Positions 1 through 8,283 are shown, counted from the stretch's first letter. The stretch: 17,284 nucleotides of DNA from Acidobacteriota bacterium (GCA_020201365.1 JAIVGV010000284.1:1-17284), one strand, 5' to 3'. The notes: generated by a model not told the origin, from the letters alone. A program made the numbers and translations.

Positions 1-32
1 CCCCCGCGCCCGCCGACGCGAAGAAGAAGTAG
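1..32 (+). CDS. C-terminal tail of an upstream protein (partial)
   Basis: An open frame enters from the left edge and ends at TAG 30-32. It reads PAPADAKKK before the stop. Pro/Ala followed by a lysine cluster is a common C-terminal tail, and the stop lies 22 nt before the next start, which would fit an operon. Only about nine residues are visible, so no function can be given. The open frame could also be chance. Confidence 0.3.
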   Translation, partial: PAPADAKKK

Positions 33-54
33 AGCCGGGGAGCCGCGCGCGTCC

Positions 55-510
55 ATGGAAGCCATCTTCGCCGGCGCGTTCGGGTTGCTGTTAGGCGCCG
101 TCGGACTGTGGACGGGTTTCAGGCAGTTGCGAAACCGCGCCGCGCTCGAACGCTGGCACACGACTCCGGGGCGAGTGATCGAGCGCGGCACTTTCATACC
201 CTCGAACGTCCACGCCGGCGCGCCCGCCTTCCGCCACGCGCCGCTCGTGAAGTACACCTACGAAGTCGGCGGCAGGCAGTTCGTCAACGATTCGATCAAC
301 CCGAAGCGCATTCAACTGCCATCCACCAGCTCGCTCAAGTGGGCTGAGCGGCGCGCCGCCTCGTTCGCCGACGAGGTGACCGTCCGATACAACCCGCAAG
401 ACCCCGCCGAGTCGTTCCTCGTCCAGACGCCGAAAAGGATGCTCTACCTCGTGATCGCCGCCTCGTGCTTCGCGCTGCTCTTCGGCGCATTCACCCTTCT
501 GACGAAGTAG
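55..510 (+). CDS. DUF3592-type small membrane protein
   Basis: This is a 151-residue protein with two predicted membrane helices, at about residues 3-22 (AIFAGAFGLLLGAVGLWTGF) and 127-149 near the C-terminus. Between them is a soluble beta-rich domain containing W-x-x-T-x-G-R-V-I (about residues 34-42), the pattern V-K-Y-T-Y-E-V-G-G-R-Q-F, and V-R-Y-N-P-Q-D-P. This layout is typical of DUF3592, a family of unknown function in which a loop of about 90 residues lies between two helices. The ATG at 55 follows a GGGGAG about 12 nt upstream, which is a rather long spacing. The gene is followed by hairpins and converges on the next gene. The family call is from memory of the pattern, and the function is unknown. 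Confidence 0.8.
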   Translation: MEAIFAGAFGLLLGAVGLWTGFRQLRNRAALERWHTTPGRVIERGTFIPSNVHAGAPAFRHAPLVKYTYEVGGRQFVNDSINPKRIQLPSTSSLKWAERRAASFADEVTVRYNPQDPAESFLVQTPKRMLYLVIAASCFALLFGAFTLLTK

Positions 511-524
511 CCACGGATGCCGCT

Positions 525-538
525 TTAGCCGGGGCTAA
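525..538. other. Short palindrome after the DUF3592 gene
   Basis: TTAGCC at 525-530 and GGCTAA at 533-538 form a perfect 6-bp stem with a 2-nt centre, 15 nt after the stop codon. It precedes the larger hairpin at 544-584 and may belong to the same termination or mRNA-end structure. Confidence 0.35.
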
Positions 539-543
539 CACTT

Positions 544-584
544 CGACGGGCGACGAGAGAAACTTTTACTCTCGCCGCCCGTCG
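544..584. terminator. Strong stem-loop between convergent genes
   Basis: CGACGGGCG (544-552) pairs with CGCCCGTCG (576-584). After one A-C mismatch, CGAGAG (554-559) pairs with CTCTCG (569-574), giving 15 pairs in 16 around a 9-nt A/T-rich loop. It lies between the stop codons of two convergent genes (510 and 607), where a bidirectional terminator is expected. A T-rich stretch (about 596-607) follows on the plus strand, but about 12 nt after the stem, so this is not a textbook intrinsic terminator. It could act as an mRNA 3'-end stabiliser instead. Confidence 0.5.
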
Positions 585-606
585 CGTCCCTACGTTCTAT
601 TTTTCT

Positions 607-1968
607 TCAGACGCCGAACAGTCGCAGGCGGAACTCGTCGTTGAAGGCGTGGATTTCGGGGCGGCGACCTGAGAAGAGTCGCGCGCGGCGCAGCAGAGCG
701 GGGAGTCCGCCGTGCGGGAGCTTGAGGCCGTAAGCCGCGCTCGTGAAGACGGCGAGCGTCTGCGGGTTCAGGCGCTGCGGGATGCCGTAGCGGATGGCGC
801 GCTGCGCGGGCGGCGCAAACCCGGCCGTGCGGCGCGCGTTGACGAACTCTATCGAGCGGTCGAAGACGTGGACGCGCGTCGGGCGGTCGCGCAGCGCCAA
901 GTCGCGGTGGGCGAGCGCGTTCGCCACCGCCTCTTCGACCGCGCCGCGCTGGTAGTTGGCGCGCGCGTAAGCGTGCGCCTCTTCGACCGCGCCCGCGCCG
1001 CGCGCTCCGCCGACGCCCGCCACGTCGCCGCCCGCGCATGACGACGAGGACGCGCGCGACGGTCGCTTGTCCCACAGGTCGCAGTAGCGCGCGACGAAGC
1101 GCAAGACGGACTCGTAGAGCGTGTGCAGGTTGCCATGGATTTGGACGCGCTCGATCTCGTGCGACTGCGCGTTGTCTCCGGCGTAGCGCACGGCGGTCAC
1201 GCTCGCGCGCGGCAGGAGTTCGCGCACGCGCTCGTCGCGACCGAAGAGGAGCAGCCCCGCGACGGTCGGCAAGACCAAGTCCATGTTGCCCGCGGCGAGC
1301 AGCAGCTCGCGCTTCAAGACCTCGCCCGTCGGGTAGTCGCGCGTCACGGAGTTCGGCTCGAAGGCGTCGCCCTCGAACTCGCGGACGAAGCTCCACAGCA
1401 GCCCCTCGTCAATGTCCGCCTCGCCCGCGCCGCGCACCGACACGTTCTCGTAGCGTAAGGGGCGCGCCTCCTCCATCAGCGAGGAGAGCTCCTCGCGCGT
1501 CGCCTCGCGGGTGTCCGCCCCGACGCGGATGAAGTAGCGCCCGTCGCGCGTCTGGTAGGGGCGGCGCTTGCCTTCGACGTCAATCGCGACGACGCGCCGC
1601 CCGCTGTCGAACGAGACCAGCTCGATGAACGGGACGAGCGACGGCGAGACCTCCTCGCGGCAGATCCGCACGAGTTCCTCGCGCACCTCCTCGGCGTCGT
1701 CCACGCCCTCGACTCTCAGGTTGTCGTTGACGCCGAAGACGATCGTGCCGCCGCCGGTGTTGGCGAGCGCGACGATGCCCTGCGCGATCCGCTCCGGGTT
1801 CGAGAGCTTGACTTTGAGTTCGAGGAAGGTGTCTTCGCCGCCGCGCACGAGCCGGAGGAGTTCGGCGCGCGAGGTCTGCGGCGCGGGGAGGTTGTAGGCG
1901 TACTCCTGGAAAGAGCGTTCCGTGACGGGTTCGTGCCGCTGGTTGCTGCGAAACTTTCTGCGAGCCAT
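607..1968 (-). CDS. AlbA_2 (Schlafen-type) domain ATP-binding protein
   Basis: The 453-residue protein has two recognisable parts. Residues about 35-150 match the AlbA_2 domain (ExTxxxELKxxL...IAQGIVALANTGGGTIVFGV), including the ELK and NTGGG motifs. The C-terminal half resembles the HATPase_c_4-type domain seen in such proteins: AVEEAVANALAHRDLALRD has the N-box-like NALAHRD, followed by a short strand F-D-R-S-I-E-F-V-N. Members are usually called transcriptional regulators or ATP-dependent helicase-like proteins, but the biochemical role is mostly unproven. A Ser/Gly/Ala-rich low-complexity linker (about residues 303-330) separates the halves. The start ATG at 1966-1968 has no clear Shine-Dalgarno. 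The gene lies 123 nt downstream of the permease on the same strand, and co-transcription is possible but not shown. Confidence 0.8.
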   Translation of the reverse strand: MARRKFRSNQRHEPVTERSFQEYAYNLPAPQTSRAELLRLVRGGEDTFLELKVKLSNPERIAQGIVALANTGGGTIVFGVNDNLRVEGVDDAEEVREELVRICREEVSPSLVPFIELVSFDSGRRVVAIDVEGKRRPYQTRDGRYFIRVGADTREATREELSSLMEEARPLRYENVSVRGAGEADIDEGLLWSFVREFEGDAFEPNSVTRDYPTGEVLKRELLLAAGNMDLVLPTVAGLLLFGRDERVRELLPRASVTAVRYAGDNAQSHEIERVQIHGNLHTLYESVLRFVARYCDLWDKRPSRASSSSCAGGDVAGVGGARGAGAVEEAHAYARANYQRGAVEEAVANALAHRDLALRDRPTRVHVFDRSIEFVNARRTAGFAPPAQRAIRYGIPQRLNPQTLAVFTSAAYGLKLPHGGLPALLRRARLFSGRRPEIHAFNDEFRLRLFGV

Positions 1969-2091
1969 TTCTGTCAGGACGGTCTCGCTTCTTCGGCTTC
2001 CCGCCCGGATGCGCGCGCGCTCTTAACTCTCGACGAGGGCGCGGCGCACCTCTGGATTCAAGATCGTTCCCGCACGTCCCCGCGCCGACGA

Positions 2092-3783
2092 TCACTCGTC
2101 GTCTCTGCGCGCGACCGCTTCGAGGATGTCAAGCTCGCGGCGTTCGAGCTGTCGCCCTTGCGGCGCGAGCAGCGCGAAGTAGACGGAGACGGAAGCGCAC
2201 GCGAACACGCCGAGTATAACATACTCGACGAGGGCGCTCCCCGCGAGCCACGCGCCGAAGATCGCGAGCGCGGGGAAGGCGAGCACGAGGAGGAAGAACG
2301 GCAGCACGAGCAGCCCCGACGCGCCCGACGCGCCCATGCGCCGCCCCATCCGCAGCCGCTTCGGGAAGCGCAGCGAGAGGGAGTTCCCGAACGCGAAGAA
2401 CGCGCCCGCGTAGAAGAGGAACGCGAGCGCGCCGAAACCGAGCGCGCCCGGCGTCAAGCCGCCGTAGATGACTTCGACGGCGACGAGGACGAGCGCCGAG
2501 GTGAAGGAGACGAGCGCGAGCGCGGCGAGGTTCTTACCCAATAGCACGTGGCGCCGCGCGACGGGCGAGAGGACGAGCGCGCGCATCCCCGCCCCCTCGA
2601 AGCCGAAGAGGTTGGTCGTCAAGCCGGACGTGACGGCGAAGACGTAGAAGATGCTGAGCGCGGCGCGCGCGCCCGCGACGTAAGGCGCGTAGCGCGGCGG
2701 CAGTCCCGCGAACGCCGCGCCGCCGCGCGCCCCCCCGGCGAAGCGCAGCACGAGCGTCATCACGACGGGCATCACGACGACCATCCGCATCTGCGCGTTG
2801 CGGAGCACGTAGCGCGCGTCCTTCTCGAAGACCGCCGAGACCGACTCGGGCACGAGCGGCAGACGCCAGCCCGTCTTGACGAAAGAACGATCCGTCTGCG
2901 CGCTGAGCGCGGCGCGACTCCTGCCCGCCCCGCCGCTCGAGTTGAGCGCGCCGACCGCGACGCGGTAGGTGAGCGCGGTCGCGGCGAAGGCGTAGGCGGC
3001 GAGCGTCGCGAGCGCGAGCAGGTAAACGATCCCGCCGCCCTCGCGCGCGCCGTCCGTCAGGGCGGAGACGAGCGCGCCGGGCGGAGTCCAGCGAAGGGCG
3101 GGCGGGTAAGACTTCGCGCCCTCGACGGCGCGCAGCCCGAACTGCACGAGGATGCCGGAGCACGCCATGATGATGCCTAAGATCGCGAGCAGCGTCTCGC
3201 CCCGCCCGCGGCGCGAGCGCATGAGCACCGTGATCGTCGTCGCGAACAGCTTCGAGAGCGACAAGCCGAACGCAGCGGCGAAGAGCGCGGCGAGGACGGA
3301 CGAGAACAGTCGTCCGTTCGCTACCCCCGCGCCGACGCCGACGCCGAAGAGTGCGGGGACGGCGAAGATCGAGGCGAGGCTCGCGAGTTCGCTCAGCACG
3401 TCTATGAGGAAGAGTTTGCGCAGGCTGACGGGGTAGAGCAGCAGCGCGCCCGGCTGGAAGCGGTTCGCGCCGCCGAAGCTGAGCGGCATCAGCGCCCACA
3501 TCAGGTAGGCGAACGTGAGCATCCCGAAGAGCAGGAGCAGCGGCTCGGTCGCCGCGTGGCGCAGCGCCGCGCGCTGCGCCGGGCTCGCCTCGCCGACGAG
3601 CGCGTAAGCCGCGAAGCCCAAGCCGAGCGCGAGCAGCACGGCGAGCGCGAGCGCGGCGAGCGTGCCTAAGATCGAAGCCGCGCTGTTCAGCGCCGCGCCG
3701 CGACCGCGCATCGCGTTGCGGAACAGACGCCACTTGAGCCACGCGAGCGCGCTCAGTTGCGCGCGCTGTGCCTGCGTCGTCAT
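2092..3783 (-). CDS. ABC-type export permease, multi-spanning (ABC-2-like)
   Basis: From the chosen ATG the product is 563 residues, very hydrophobic, with roughly 12 candidate membrane helices. It matches the pattern of the putative ABC exporter permeases (Pfam ABC_tran_2 type, about 540-580 residues). The start is set at the ATG 3781-3783 (MTTQAQRAQ) because the 23-codon-longer option at 3852 would begin inside the inverted repeat at 3852-3943. A GGGGCG stretch precedes the chosen start. No ATP-binding subunit is encoded next to it: upstream is a WG-repeat gene, downstream an AlbA_2 protein. The transported substrate is unknown. The C-terminus is charged (RELDILEAVARRDDE) and probably cytoplasmic. 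Confidence 0.7.
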   Translation of the reverse strand: MTTQAQRAQLSALAWLKWRLFRNAMRGRGAALNSAASILGTLAALALAVLLALGLGFAAYALVGEASPAQRAALRHAATEPLLLLFGMLTFAYLMWALMPLSFGGANRFQPGALLLYPVSLRKLFLIDVLSELASLASIFAVPALFGVGVGAGVANGRLFSSVLAALFAAAFGLSLSKLFATTITVLMRSRRGRGETLLAILGIIMACSGILVQFGLRAVEGAKSYPPALRWTPPGALVSALTDGAREGGGIVYLLALATLAAYAFAATALTYRVAVGALNSSGGAGRSRAALSAQTDRSFVKTGWRLPLVPESVSAVFEKDARYVLRNAQMRMVVVMPVVMTLVLRFAGGARGGAAFAGLPPRYAPYVAGARAALSIFYVFAVTSGLTTNLFGFEGAGMRALVLSPVARRHVLLGKNLAALALVSFTSALVLVAVEVIYGGLTPGALGFGALAFLFYAGAFFAFGNSLSLRFPKRLRMGRRMGASGASGLLVLPFFLLVLAFPALAIFGAWLAGSALVEYVILGVFACASVSVYFALLAPQGRQLERRELDILEAVARRDDE

Positions 3784-3851
3784 CGTCGTGTCGCCCCGCC
3801 CGTGCGATTTAGGCGGTGGTTCAATTTGTGTCTGCTGCCGCGGACAAGACA

Positions 3852-3943
3852 TTCACCGCAGAGGCGCAGAGACCTCGCAGAGATCACGCGGGGGCTTGAA
3901 AGTCTTCCAACCCTCTGCGATACCTCTGCGACTCTGCGGTGAA
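3852..3943. repeat. Inverted repeat built on CGCAGAG heptamers
   Basis: Arms of 32 nt (3852-3883 and 3912-3943) match at 27 of 32 positions, and the outer 20 nt match at 19. Each arm holds three CGCAGAG copies: 3857-3863, 3865-3871 and 3876-3882, mirrored as CTCTGCG at 3932-3938, 3924-3930 and 3913-3919. The spacings (8 and 11 nt) are the same in both arms. The spacer is 28 nt. It sits in the gap between the WG-repeat gene and the permease. From memory, very similar TTCACCGCAGAG-type sequences occur between genes in many bacterial genomes. It could also fold as a terminator for the upstream gene, but it has no T-run. Confidence 0.85.
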
Positions 3944-3990
3944 CGCCGCATTCTCATCCACGCAGCCTCAAATTAAATTACTACCGTGAT

Positions 3991-5124
3991 TCACCTCGTC
4001 GGCTCCCAGACGACTTTACCCGCCCTGTCAACGTAGCCGATGCGCGCGCCGCCCATCTCGTAGCGCAGGACAGAGGCGAGACCGCCCGCGAACGCGTTCG
4101 CCTCGTCGAACGGGACGCTGAGGACGACGGCGCCGGTCTCGTCTATGAAGGCGGGCTTCGAGCAGTTGGAGACCGCGGCGAGCCCTTCGGAGAAAGGTTT
4201 GGCGTACTCGAACTGCGGCGGGATGACGAGTCGCCCCGCGCGGTCAACGTAGCCGTAGAGGTTCGGGTTGGTCGAGGTGTCGCCGGGGTTTTGGAGCGGG
4301 CAGGTGACGGCGTGTGCGTCGTCAACCGGAAGTCTCACGGCGGCGAGCCCTTCGCTGAACTCCAAGGCGTCCTTGAACTGCGCGGGGATGACGAGCTTAC
4401 CCGTGCGATCCACGTAGCCCCACTTGCCGTTGATCTGAACGGCGGCGAGCCCTTCCGAAAATGAGCGCGCTTGGTAGTCGTCAATCTCAGGCGTCGCGAG
4501 TTTCTTGCCCGCGCGGTCGAGGAAGAACGTGCCTTGTTTGCTGCGCACGAGCGCGAAGCCTTCGTGGAAGCCCCAGCTCACGTCGAAGGGGAACTCGAAG
4601 ACGAGCCTGCCGGCGTGATCCACGAAGCCGCTGCGCTCGCCGAGCGACTCGCCGAGCTGCACGGCGGCGAGCCCTTCCGAGAAGGCGTCGGCGCGCGTGA
4701 ACTTGAGCGGGACGGCGAGCCGCCCCGCCCGGTTAACGAAGCCCCAGCGCCCCGTCTCGGTCGTGATGCCGATGTGCGGGTTCGTCTTCCAGCCCGTCTC
4801 GACGAAGGCGAGCCCTTCGTGGAAGTCGCCCGCGGAGTCGAACCGCGGGCGGAAGACGATCCCGCCCGCGGCGTTAACGAAGGCGACTCTGCCGCCGACG
4901 CCGACGCGCGCGAGCCCTTCGCTAAAATCCGCGGCGCTCTCGAAGCGCGGCGCGATGCGGACGCGCCCGGCGCGATCTATGAAGCCCCACTTGCCGTCCT
5001 TCGAGACGGGGAACAGCTCGCCCGTCTGCGACTGATCGCGCGTCCGCGGCTGCCGCGACTGCCGACCGCCGACGGCGAAGGCTGGCGCGAAGAGGCACAG
5101 GCACAGAAAGATTCTCCGATTCAT
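3991..5124 (-). CDS. Secreted WG-repeat protein
   Basis: The 377-residue protein starts with a signal peptide (MNRRIFLCLCLFAPAFAVGG) followed by about nine WG-type repeats of roughly 35-40 residues. Repeat cores include KWGFIDRAG, RWGFVNRAG, KWGYVDRTG and LYGYVDRAG, each followed by a strand and a F/S-E-G-L-A-x-V segment. WG repeats form a beta-rich surface domain of unknown biochemical role, often in exported or envelope proteins. The frame is open further upstream to 5547, but the ATG at 5124 is chosen because it begins a clean signal peptide, has GGAGG 12 nt upstream, and the longer version is an arginine-rich shadow of the neighbouring hydrolase. It lies 140 nt downstream of the hydrolase gene on the same strand. 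Confidence 0.85.
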   Translation of the reverse strand: MNRRIFLCLCLFAPAFAVGGRQSRQPRTRDQSQTGELFPVSKDGKWGFIDRAGRVRIAPRFESAADFSEGLARVGVGGRVAFVNAAGGIVFRPRFDSAGDFHEGLAFVETGWKTNPHIGITTETGRWGFVNRAGRLAVPLKFTRADAFSEGLAAVQLGESLGERSGFVDHAGRLVFEFPFDVSWGFHEGFALVRSKQGTFFLDRAGKKLATPEIDDYQARSFSEGLAAVQINGKWGYVDRTGKLVIPAQFKDALEFSEGLAAVRLPVDDAHAVTCPLQNPGDTSTNPNLYGYVDRAGRLVIPPQFEYAKPFSEGLAAVSNCSKPAFIDETGAVVLSVPFDEANAFAGGLASVLRYEMGGARIGYVDRAGKVVWEPTR

Positions 5125-5264
5125 CCTCGGCGTCCGCCTCCGTCCCGTCCTGTTTACACGAAGCGGCGCGCGCGAGTAAAGACTCACGCGGCGCGCCGTC
5201 ACGTCAGCGCCGCCGCGCCGACTCGTGAGACATGCTGTCGCATTGCTTCGTTCCTTCTCAAACG

Positions 5265-6248
5265 CTACTTCACCCAGCGGTCGAGGAAGTCGAGCACGTC
5301 CTCGTGCCAGACGGCGATGCCGTCGCAGCTCATGGCGAAGCGCGCGTGCGCGTCCTGATTCGTGCAGCCGAAGCGCGGGTAGAGCTTCGACCTGTAACGG
5401 AGCGGGCGACCTTTGTGATCGAGTATGCCGCCGAGCGTCTCGACGGGACCGAGGTTGTAGTCGCCCTGCGCCTGAATGATGAACATCGGCGCGGTCTCGT
5501 CGCGCACGGCGGTTTTGAGCCGCTCGCGCAGCTCCGCGACGCCCCAAGACTCGGCGGAGGGCGCGAACGCGACGTAGGCTTTGATGCCGGGGTCTTTCTC
5601 GGCGGTCAGGAGCGTCTGGATGCCGCCGAACGAGATGCCCGTCATGGCGAGCCGCTTCGCGTCAACGTAGGGCTGTTGCTTGAACCACTCGACGGCGGCG
5701 ATCACGTCCTTATTATAAAGCTCGTGGAGCTTCACGTCCCACGCGCCGAAGTCCGGCTGCCCCTTGTGCTTCTGCTGCTCGTCAACGTGGTAGGGTCCGG
5801 CGTCAGCCGAGAGCCCCTGCCCGTGGCGGTCGGGCGCGAAGAAGACGTAGCCGTGATCGACGTAGAGCTTGGCGAGGTGCGGCACGCCCTTCGGGTCTTG
5901 CTCGCTGCCGTGGTTGTAGATCATCGCCGGGTAGCGCCGCGCCACGTTCCTGAGTTCTTCGCGCGTCGTCACGCCGGGGACGTAGAGGTGACCGTGCAGC
6001 GTCATCCCGCCGGGTCCCGGAAACTCGACGTGCAGTTGCGTGGGCAGATCGTTCTCCGCGTCCGTACACTCGCGGACGCCGGGGCACTGGTGCGGCGCTT
6101 TCGGTGAGCCCTCGCCGCCGTGCGGCGTGACGGGCATCCGCCGGTGCGGCACGCCCTTCTGCCTTTGCCCTTGAACGCCCGCACGCGAGTACGCCGGCAG
6201 CGCGGCGGCGACGACGAGCGCGACGAGGATCGCGTGTACAGTCTTCAT
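5265..6248 (-). CDS. Exported alpha/beta hydrolase (dienelactone hydrolase / prolyl-oligopeptidase-like)
   Basis: The 327-residue protein has an N-terminal signal peptide (MKTVHAILVALVVAAALP...) and an alpha/beta hydrolase domain. Visible motifs are the oxyanion region M-I-Y-N-H-G, the F-A-P-D-R-H-G-Q-G strand, the nucleophile elbow G-I-S-F-G (Ser206), then Asp263 in Q-G-D-Y and His301 in D-A-H, which form a complete catalytic triad in the right order. It is most like S9-peptidase/DLH-type esterases, and the substrate is not known. The ATG at 6248 is preferred over 6269 because GGAGGG lies 5 nt before it. It begins 25 nt after the stop of the small secreted protein, suggesting co-transcription. 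Confidence 0.85.
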   Translation of the reverse strand: MKTVHAILVALVVAAALPAYSRAGVQGQRQKGVPHRRMPVTPHGGEGSPKAPHQCPGVRECTDAENDLPTQLHVEFPGPGGMTLHGHLYVPGVTTREELRNVARRYPAMIYNHGSEQDPKGVPHLAKLYVDHGYVFFAPDRHGQGLSADAGPYHVDEQQKHKGQPDFGAWDVKLHELYNKDVIAAVEWFKQQPYVDAKRLAMTGISFGGIQTLLTAEKDPGIKAYVAFAPSAESWGVAELRERLKTAVRDETAPMFIIQAQGDYNLGPVETLGGILDHKGRPLRYRSKLYPRFGCTNQDAHARFAMSCDGIAVWHEDVLDFLDRWVK

Positions 6249-6273
6249 CGCTTCCCTCCTCTGAATCACCGAC

Positions 6274-6828
6274 CTAGTGCCTCTTCGGCGGCGTCGAGCT
6301 GTTGCTGACTCCCGTGGACTTCTTGAAGCGTCTCCCGCCGCGCCGCCCGTTGTCGAGATCGTTTTGCAGCCGCGTGACCGAACGGCTCAGCGCGTTGAGC
6401 GCGTTGAGCGCGGCGCGGCGTTCGGTGGAGCGGCTGAGGTCGGTCAGCTTGTCCTGCGCGTCCCTAATCACCGAGATCACCGACGCGGGCTTGGGATCGC
6501 TCTGCGACGCGCCCCACTCCTTCAGGTTGTCCAGCTCCTCGCGCAGATGCCGGTAGCCGTCAACCGCCGCACCCTGCGGCGAGTGGTCGCCGGGGTTGGG
6601 CTGCGTCGTGAACTCGACGGACTCGCCCGGTCTGACTTGATTCAGGTAGGCGCGCAGCCCGCCGATCTGCGCGTTCATCCGCCTGAAGCAGAGCGCCGCG
6701 CCCTGCCGGCAGGGATCGGGCGGCGCCGCCGACACGGACTGACGAACTTGCTGCGCGACCGCGAACGTCGCCGCCGACAGCAGACACACGAGCGCCGCCA
6801 CTGCCTTGATCAAGTAACCGTTTCTCAT
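6274..6828 (-). CDS. Small secreted protein of unknown function
   Basis: The 184-residue product has a signal peptide (MRNGYLIKAVAALVCLLSAA, cleavage near AVAQ). It is followed by a mature part with two closely spaced cysteines (DPCRQGAALC, possible disulfide), a mostly helical middle with ALNALNALSRSVTRLQNDL, and a very basic tail (RRGGRRFKK...PPKRH). I recognise no family. The start is set by GGAGG 9 nt upstream of ATG 6828 and by the signal peptide; the longer open frame to 7212 is rejected as low-complexity shadow. The gene lies between the Tat protein (53 nt) and the hydrolase (25 nt) and probably shares their transcript. Confidence 0.7.
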   Translation of the reverse strand: MRNGYLIKAVAALVCLLSAATFAVAQQVRQSVSAAPPDPCRQGAALCFRRMNAQIGGLRAYLNQVRPGESVEFTTQPNPGDHSPQGAAVDGYRHLREELDNLKEWGASQSDPKPASVISVIRDAQDKLTDLSRSTERRAALNALNALSRSVTRLQNDLDNGRRGGRRFKKSTGVSNSSTPPKRH

Positions 6829-6881
6829 CTCTTCAATCCTCCGTTCCCTTCGTTTGCTTTTCTTCTGTTCGGCGGCGCGCG

Positions 6882-8270
6882 TCACGCGCGGACGGCGCGG
6901 AAGGCGCAGTCGAGCTGGAAGTGTCCGTCGTCGTGGAAGTCGAGCGTGAGCGGGATGCCCTGGGGCGAGTCGAGCCCTTCCCGGTCGAAGTTGGACTTCC
7001 CCGCGCCGTGCATCTCGAGGGTCGCCGTCTGCGTGCCGACCATGTCGTCCTCGTTGTGGAAGAGATCGACGAGCCAGCCGATGATCGCGCCGATGACCGC
7101 GCCGATGATCGTGCCGAAGCCGGGGATGATCGAGCCGATGGCTTGCCCGACGCTGGTGCCGACGACGATGTCCGCGAGGGCGGAGGTCACGAAATCGCTC
7201 ACGTCTTCCCACAGGCTCTTGAGGAAGTCGCCGAAGCCGCCGTCGTCGAGTTCGGTCATCAAGACGGTCGCCACGTAGTCGCGCGGGAAACCTTCTCCGG
7301 CGACGTCGAAGGTGAAGAAGAGCTGGTTCTGGGGCGGCAGCTCGAAGTTGCCTCCCGTGTGGACGCCTTCGAGGTGGAAGGGGAGCTTGATCTTGTGGAC
7401 GACGCCGGTCGCGCCCACCGCCACGCCGCCGAGCGCGATCTCGTTCGAGCCCTCAAACGTCCCGCCGCTCTGCTCGAGGCAGCGCATGCGCTGGATGAGG
7501 AACTGGATGTGCTTGAACTGCGCGCCCGCGGCGAGGTCTTGCTGGTGCTCGCGCCGCTGCTCCGCCTGCTGCTGCCGCCGCTGCTCCTCGGCTCTGCGTT
7601 CTATCGCCGCGCCGAGCTTCCCCGCCTCCGACTCCTCCGGATCAACGTGCGCGTAGCCCGCCTGCCGCAGCAGCTCGACGTTGATGATGCGCGGCATCTG
7701 CTGCGCACGCACGGGCTGCACCTGCTTCACGAGCGACCTGTGATCGCGCGACGCGAACTCGGCGGGCGCGACTTCGGCGAAGCGACCGAACTCGGCGCGG
7801 CGGCGCGGCGGCGGATCGGAGAGCAGCGCCTTGAAGTTCGACTCGTAGGCGGCGCGCGCCTTCGGCTTGCGCGTCGCGAGGAAGGCGCGCGCGTCCGCGA
7901 AGAGTTTGTTGCCGCCGCCCCCAGCCACGCCCGCGGCGGCGAGGGCGACGGAGTATTTCGCGTAGTGGAGCGCGTCGGCGAGCACCGCGTGCAGCGCCGG
8001 ATCGCGCGCCGCCAGAGAGTGCAGCTTCGCCTCGGAAGCCGACACGCGCGCCGCCTGCCGCGCCGCCGCCGCGCCCCCGTTCGGCGCGGGTCGCGGCTGA
8101 CCGGGGCGACCCTGCCGGCGCCCCTGCGCCTGACCGAGAACCTGCGCGAGCGCCTGCCCCTGCGACGCGAGCAGGACTGCGCCGCCGCCGAGCGCCGCGT
8201 CGCGCATGAAGCGGCGGCGCGACCACCCGGAATTTCCGAAGCCGAAATCTTTCTTCTCTCCCGATCCCAT
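6882..8270 (-). CDS. Tat-exported protein with glycine-zipper segment
   Basis: The 462-residue protein begins with a twin-arginine signal (SRRRFMRDAALGGGAVLLAS), so it is probably exported folded. A Gln/Arg-rich coiled-coil-like stretch (EEQRRQQQAEQRREHQQD) lies about midway. The C-terminal domain runs from RMRCLEQ through EIALGGVAVGATG, a Y-V-A-T-V-L-M-T-E-L-D-D-G-G-F segment, then a long glycine-rich hydrophobic stretch (VGQAIGSIIPGFGTIIGAVI...) with GxxxG spacing, ending FQLDCAF. One Cys at each end of this domain could pair. I have seen similar modules in other secreted bacterial proteins but cannot name one. Start: GGAGG lies 6 nt before ATG 8270; the adjacent ATG at 8273 is 3 nt from it. 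It is the first gene of the minus-strand cluster. Confidence 0.7.
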   Translation of the reverse strand: MGSGEKKDFGFGNSGWSRRRFMRDAALGGGAVLLASQGQALAQVLGQAQGRRQGRPGQPRPAPNGGAAAARQAARVSASEAKLHSLAARDPALHAVLADALHYAKYSVALAAAGVAGGGGNKLFADARAFLATRKPKARAAYESNFKALLSDPPPRRRAEFGRFAEVAPAEFASRDHRSLVKQVQPVRAQQMPRIINVELLRQAGYAHVDPEESEAGKLGAAIERRAEEQRRQQQAEQRREHQQDLAAGAQFKHIQFLIQRMRCLEQSGGTFEGSNEIALGGVAVGATGVVHKIKLPFHLEGVHTGGNFELPPQNQLFFTFDVAGEGFPRDYVATVLMTELDDGGFGDFLKSLWEDVSDFVTSALADIVVGTSVGQAIGSIIPGFGTIIGAVIGAIIGWLVDLFHNEDDMVGTQTATLEMHGAGKSNFDREGLDSPQGIPLTLDFHDDGHFQLDCAFRAVRA

Positions 8271-8283
8271 CATCACCCTCCTC

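Noticed and set aside
3784..3852. Longer start for the permease at 3852
   Set aside because: It would begin inside the dispersed inverted repeat, and the extra residues look non-coding.
5125..5547. N-terminal extension of the WG-repeat protein
   Set aside because: Arginine-rich translation overlapping the hydrolase gene; a signal peptide begins cleanly at 5124.
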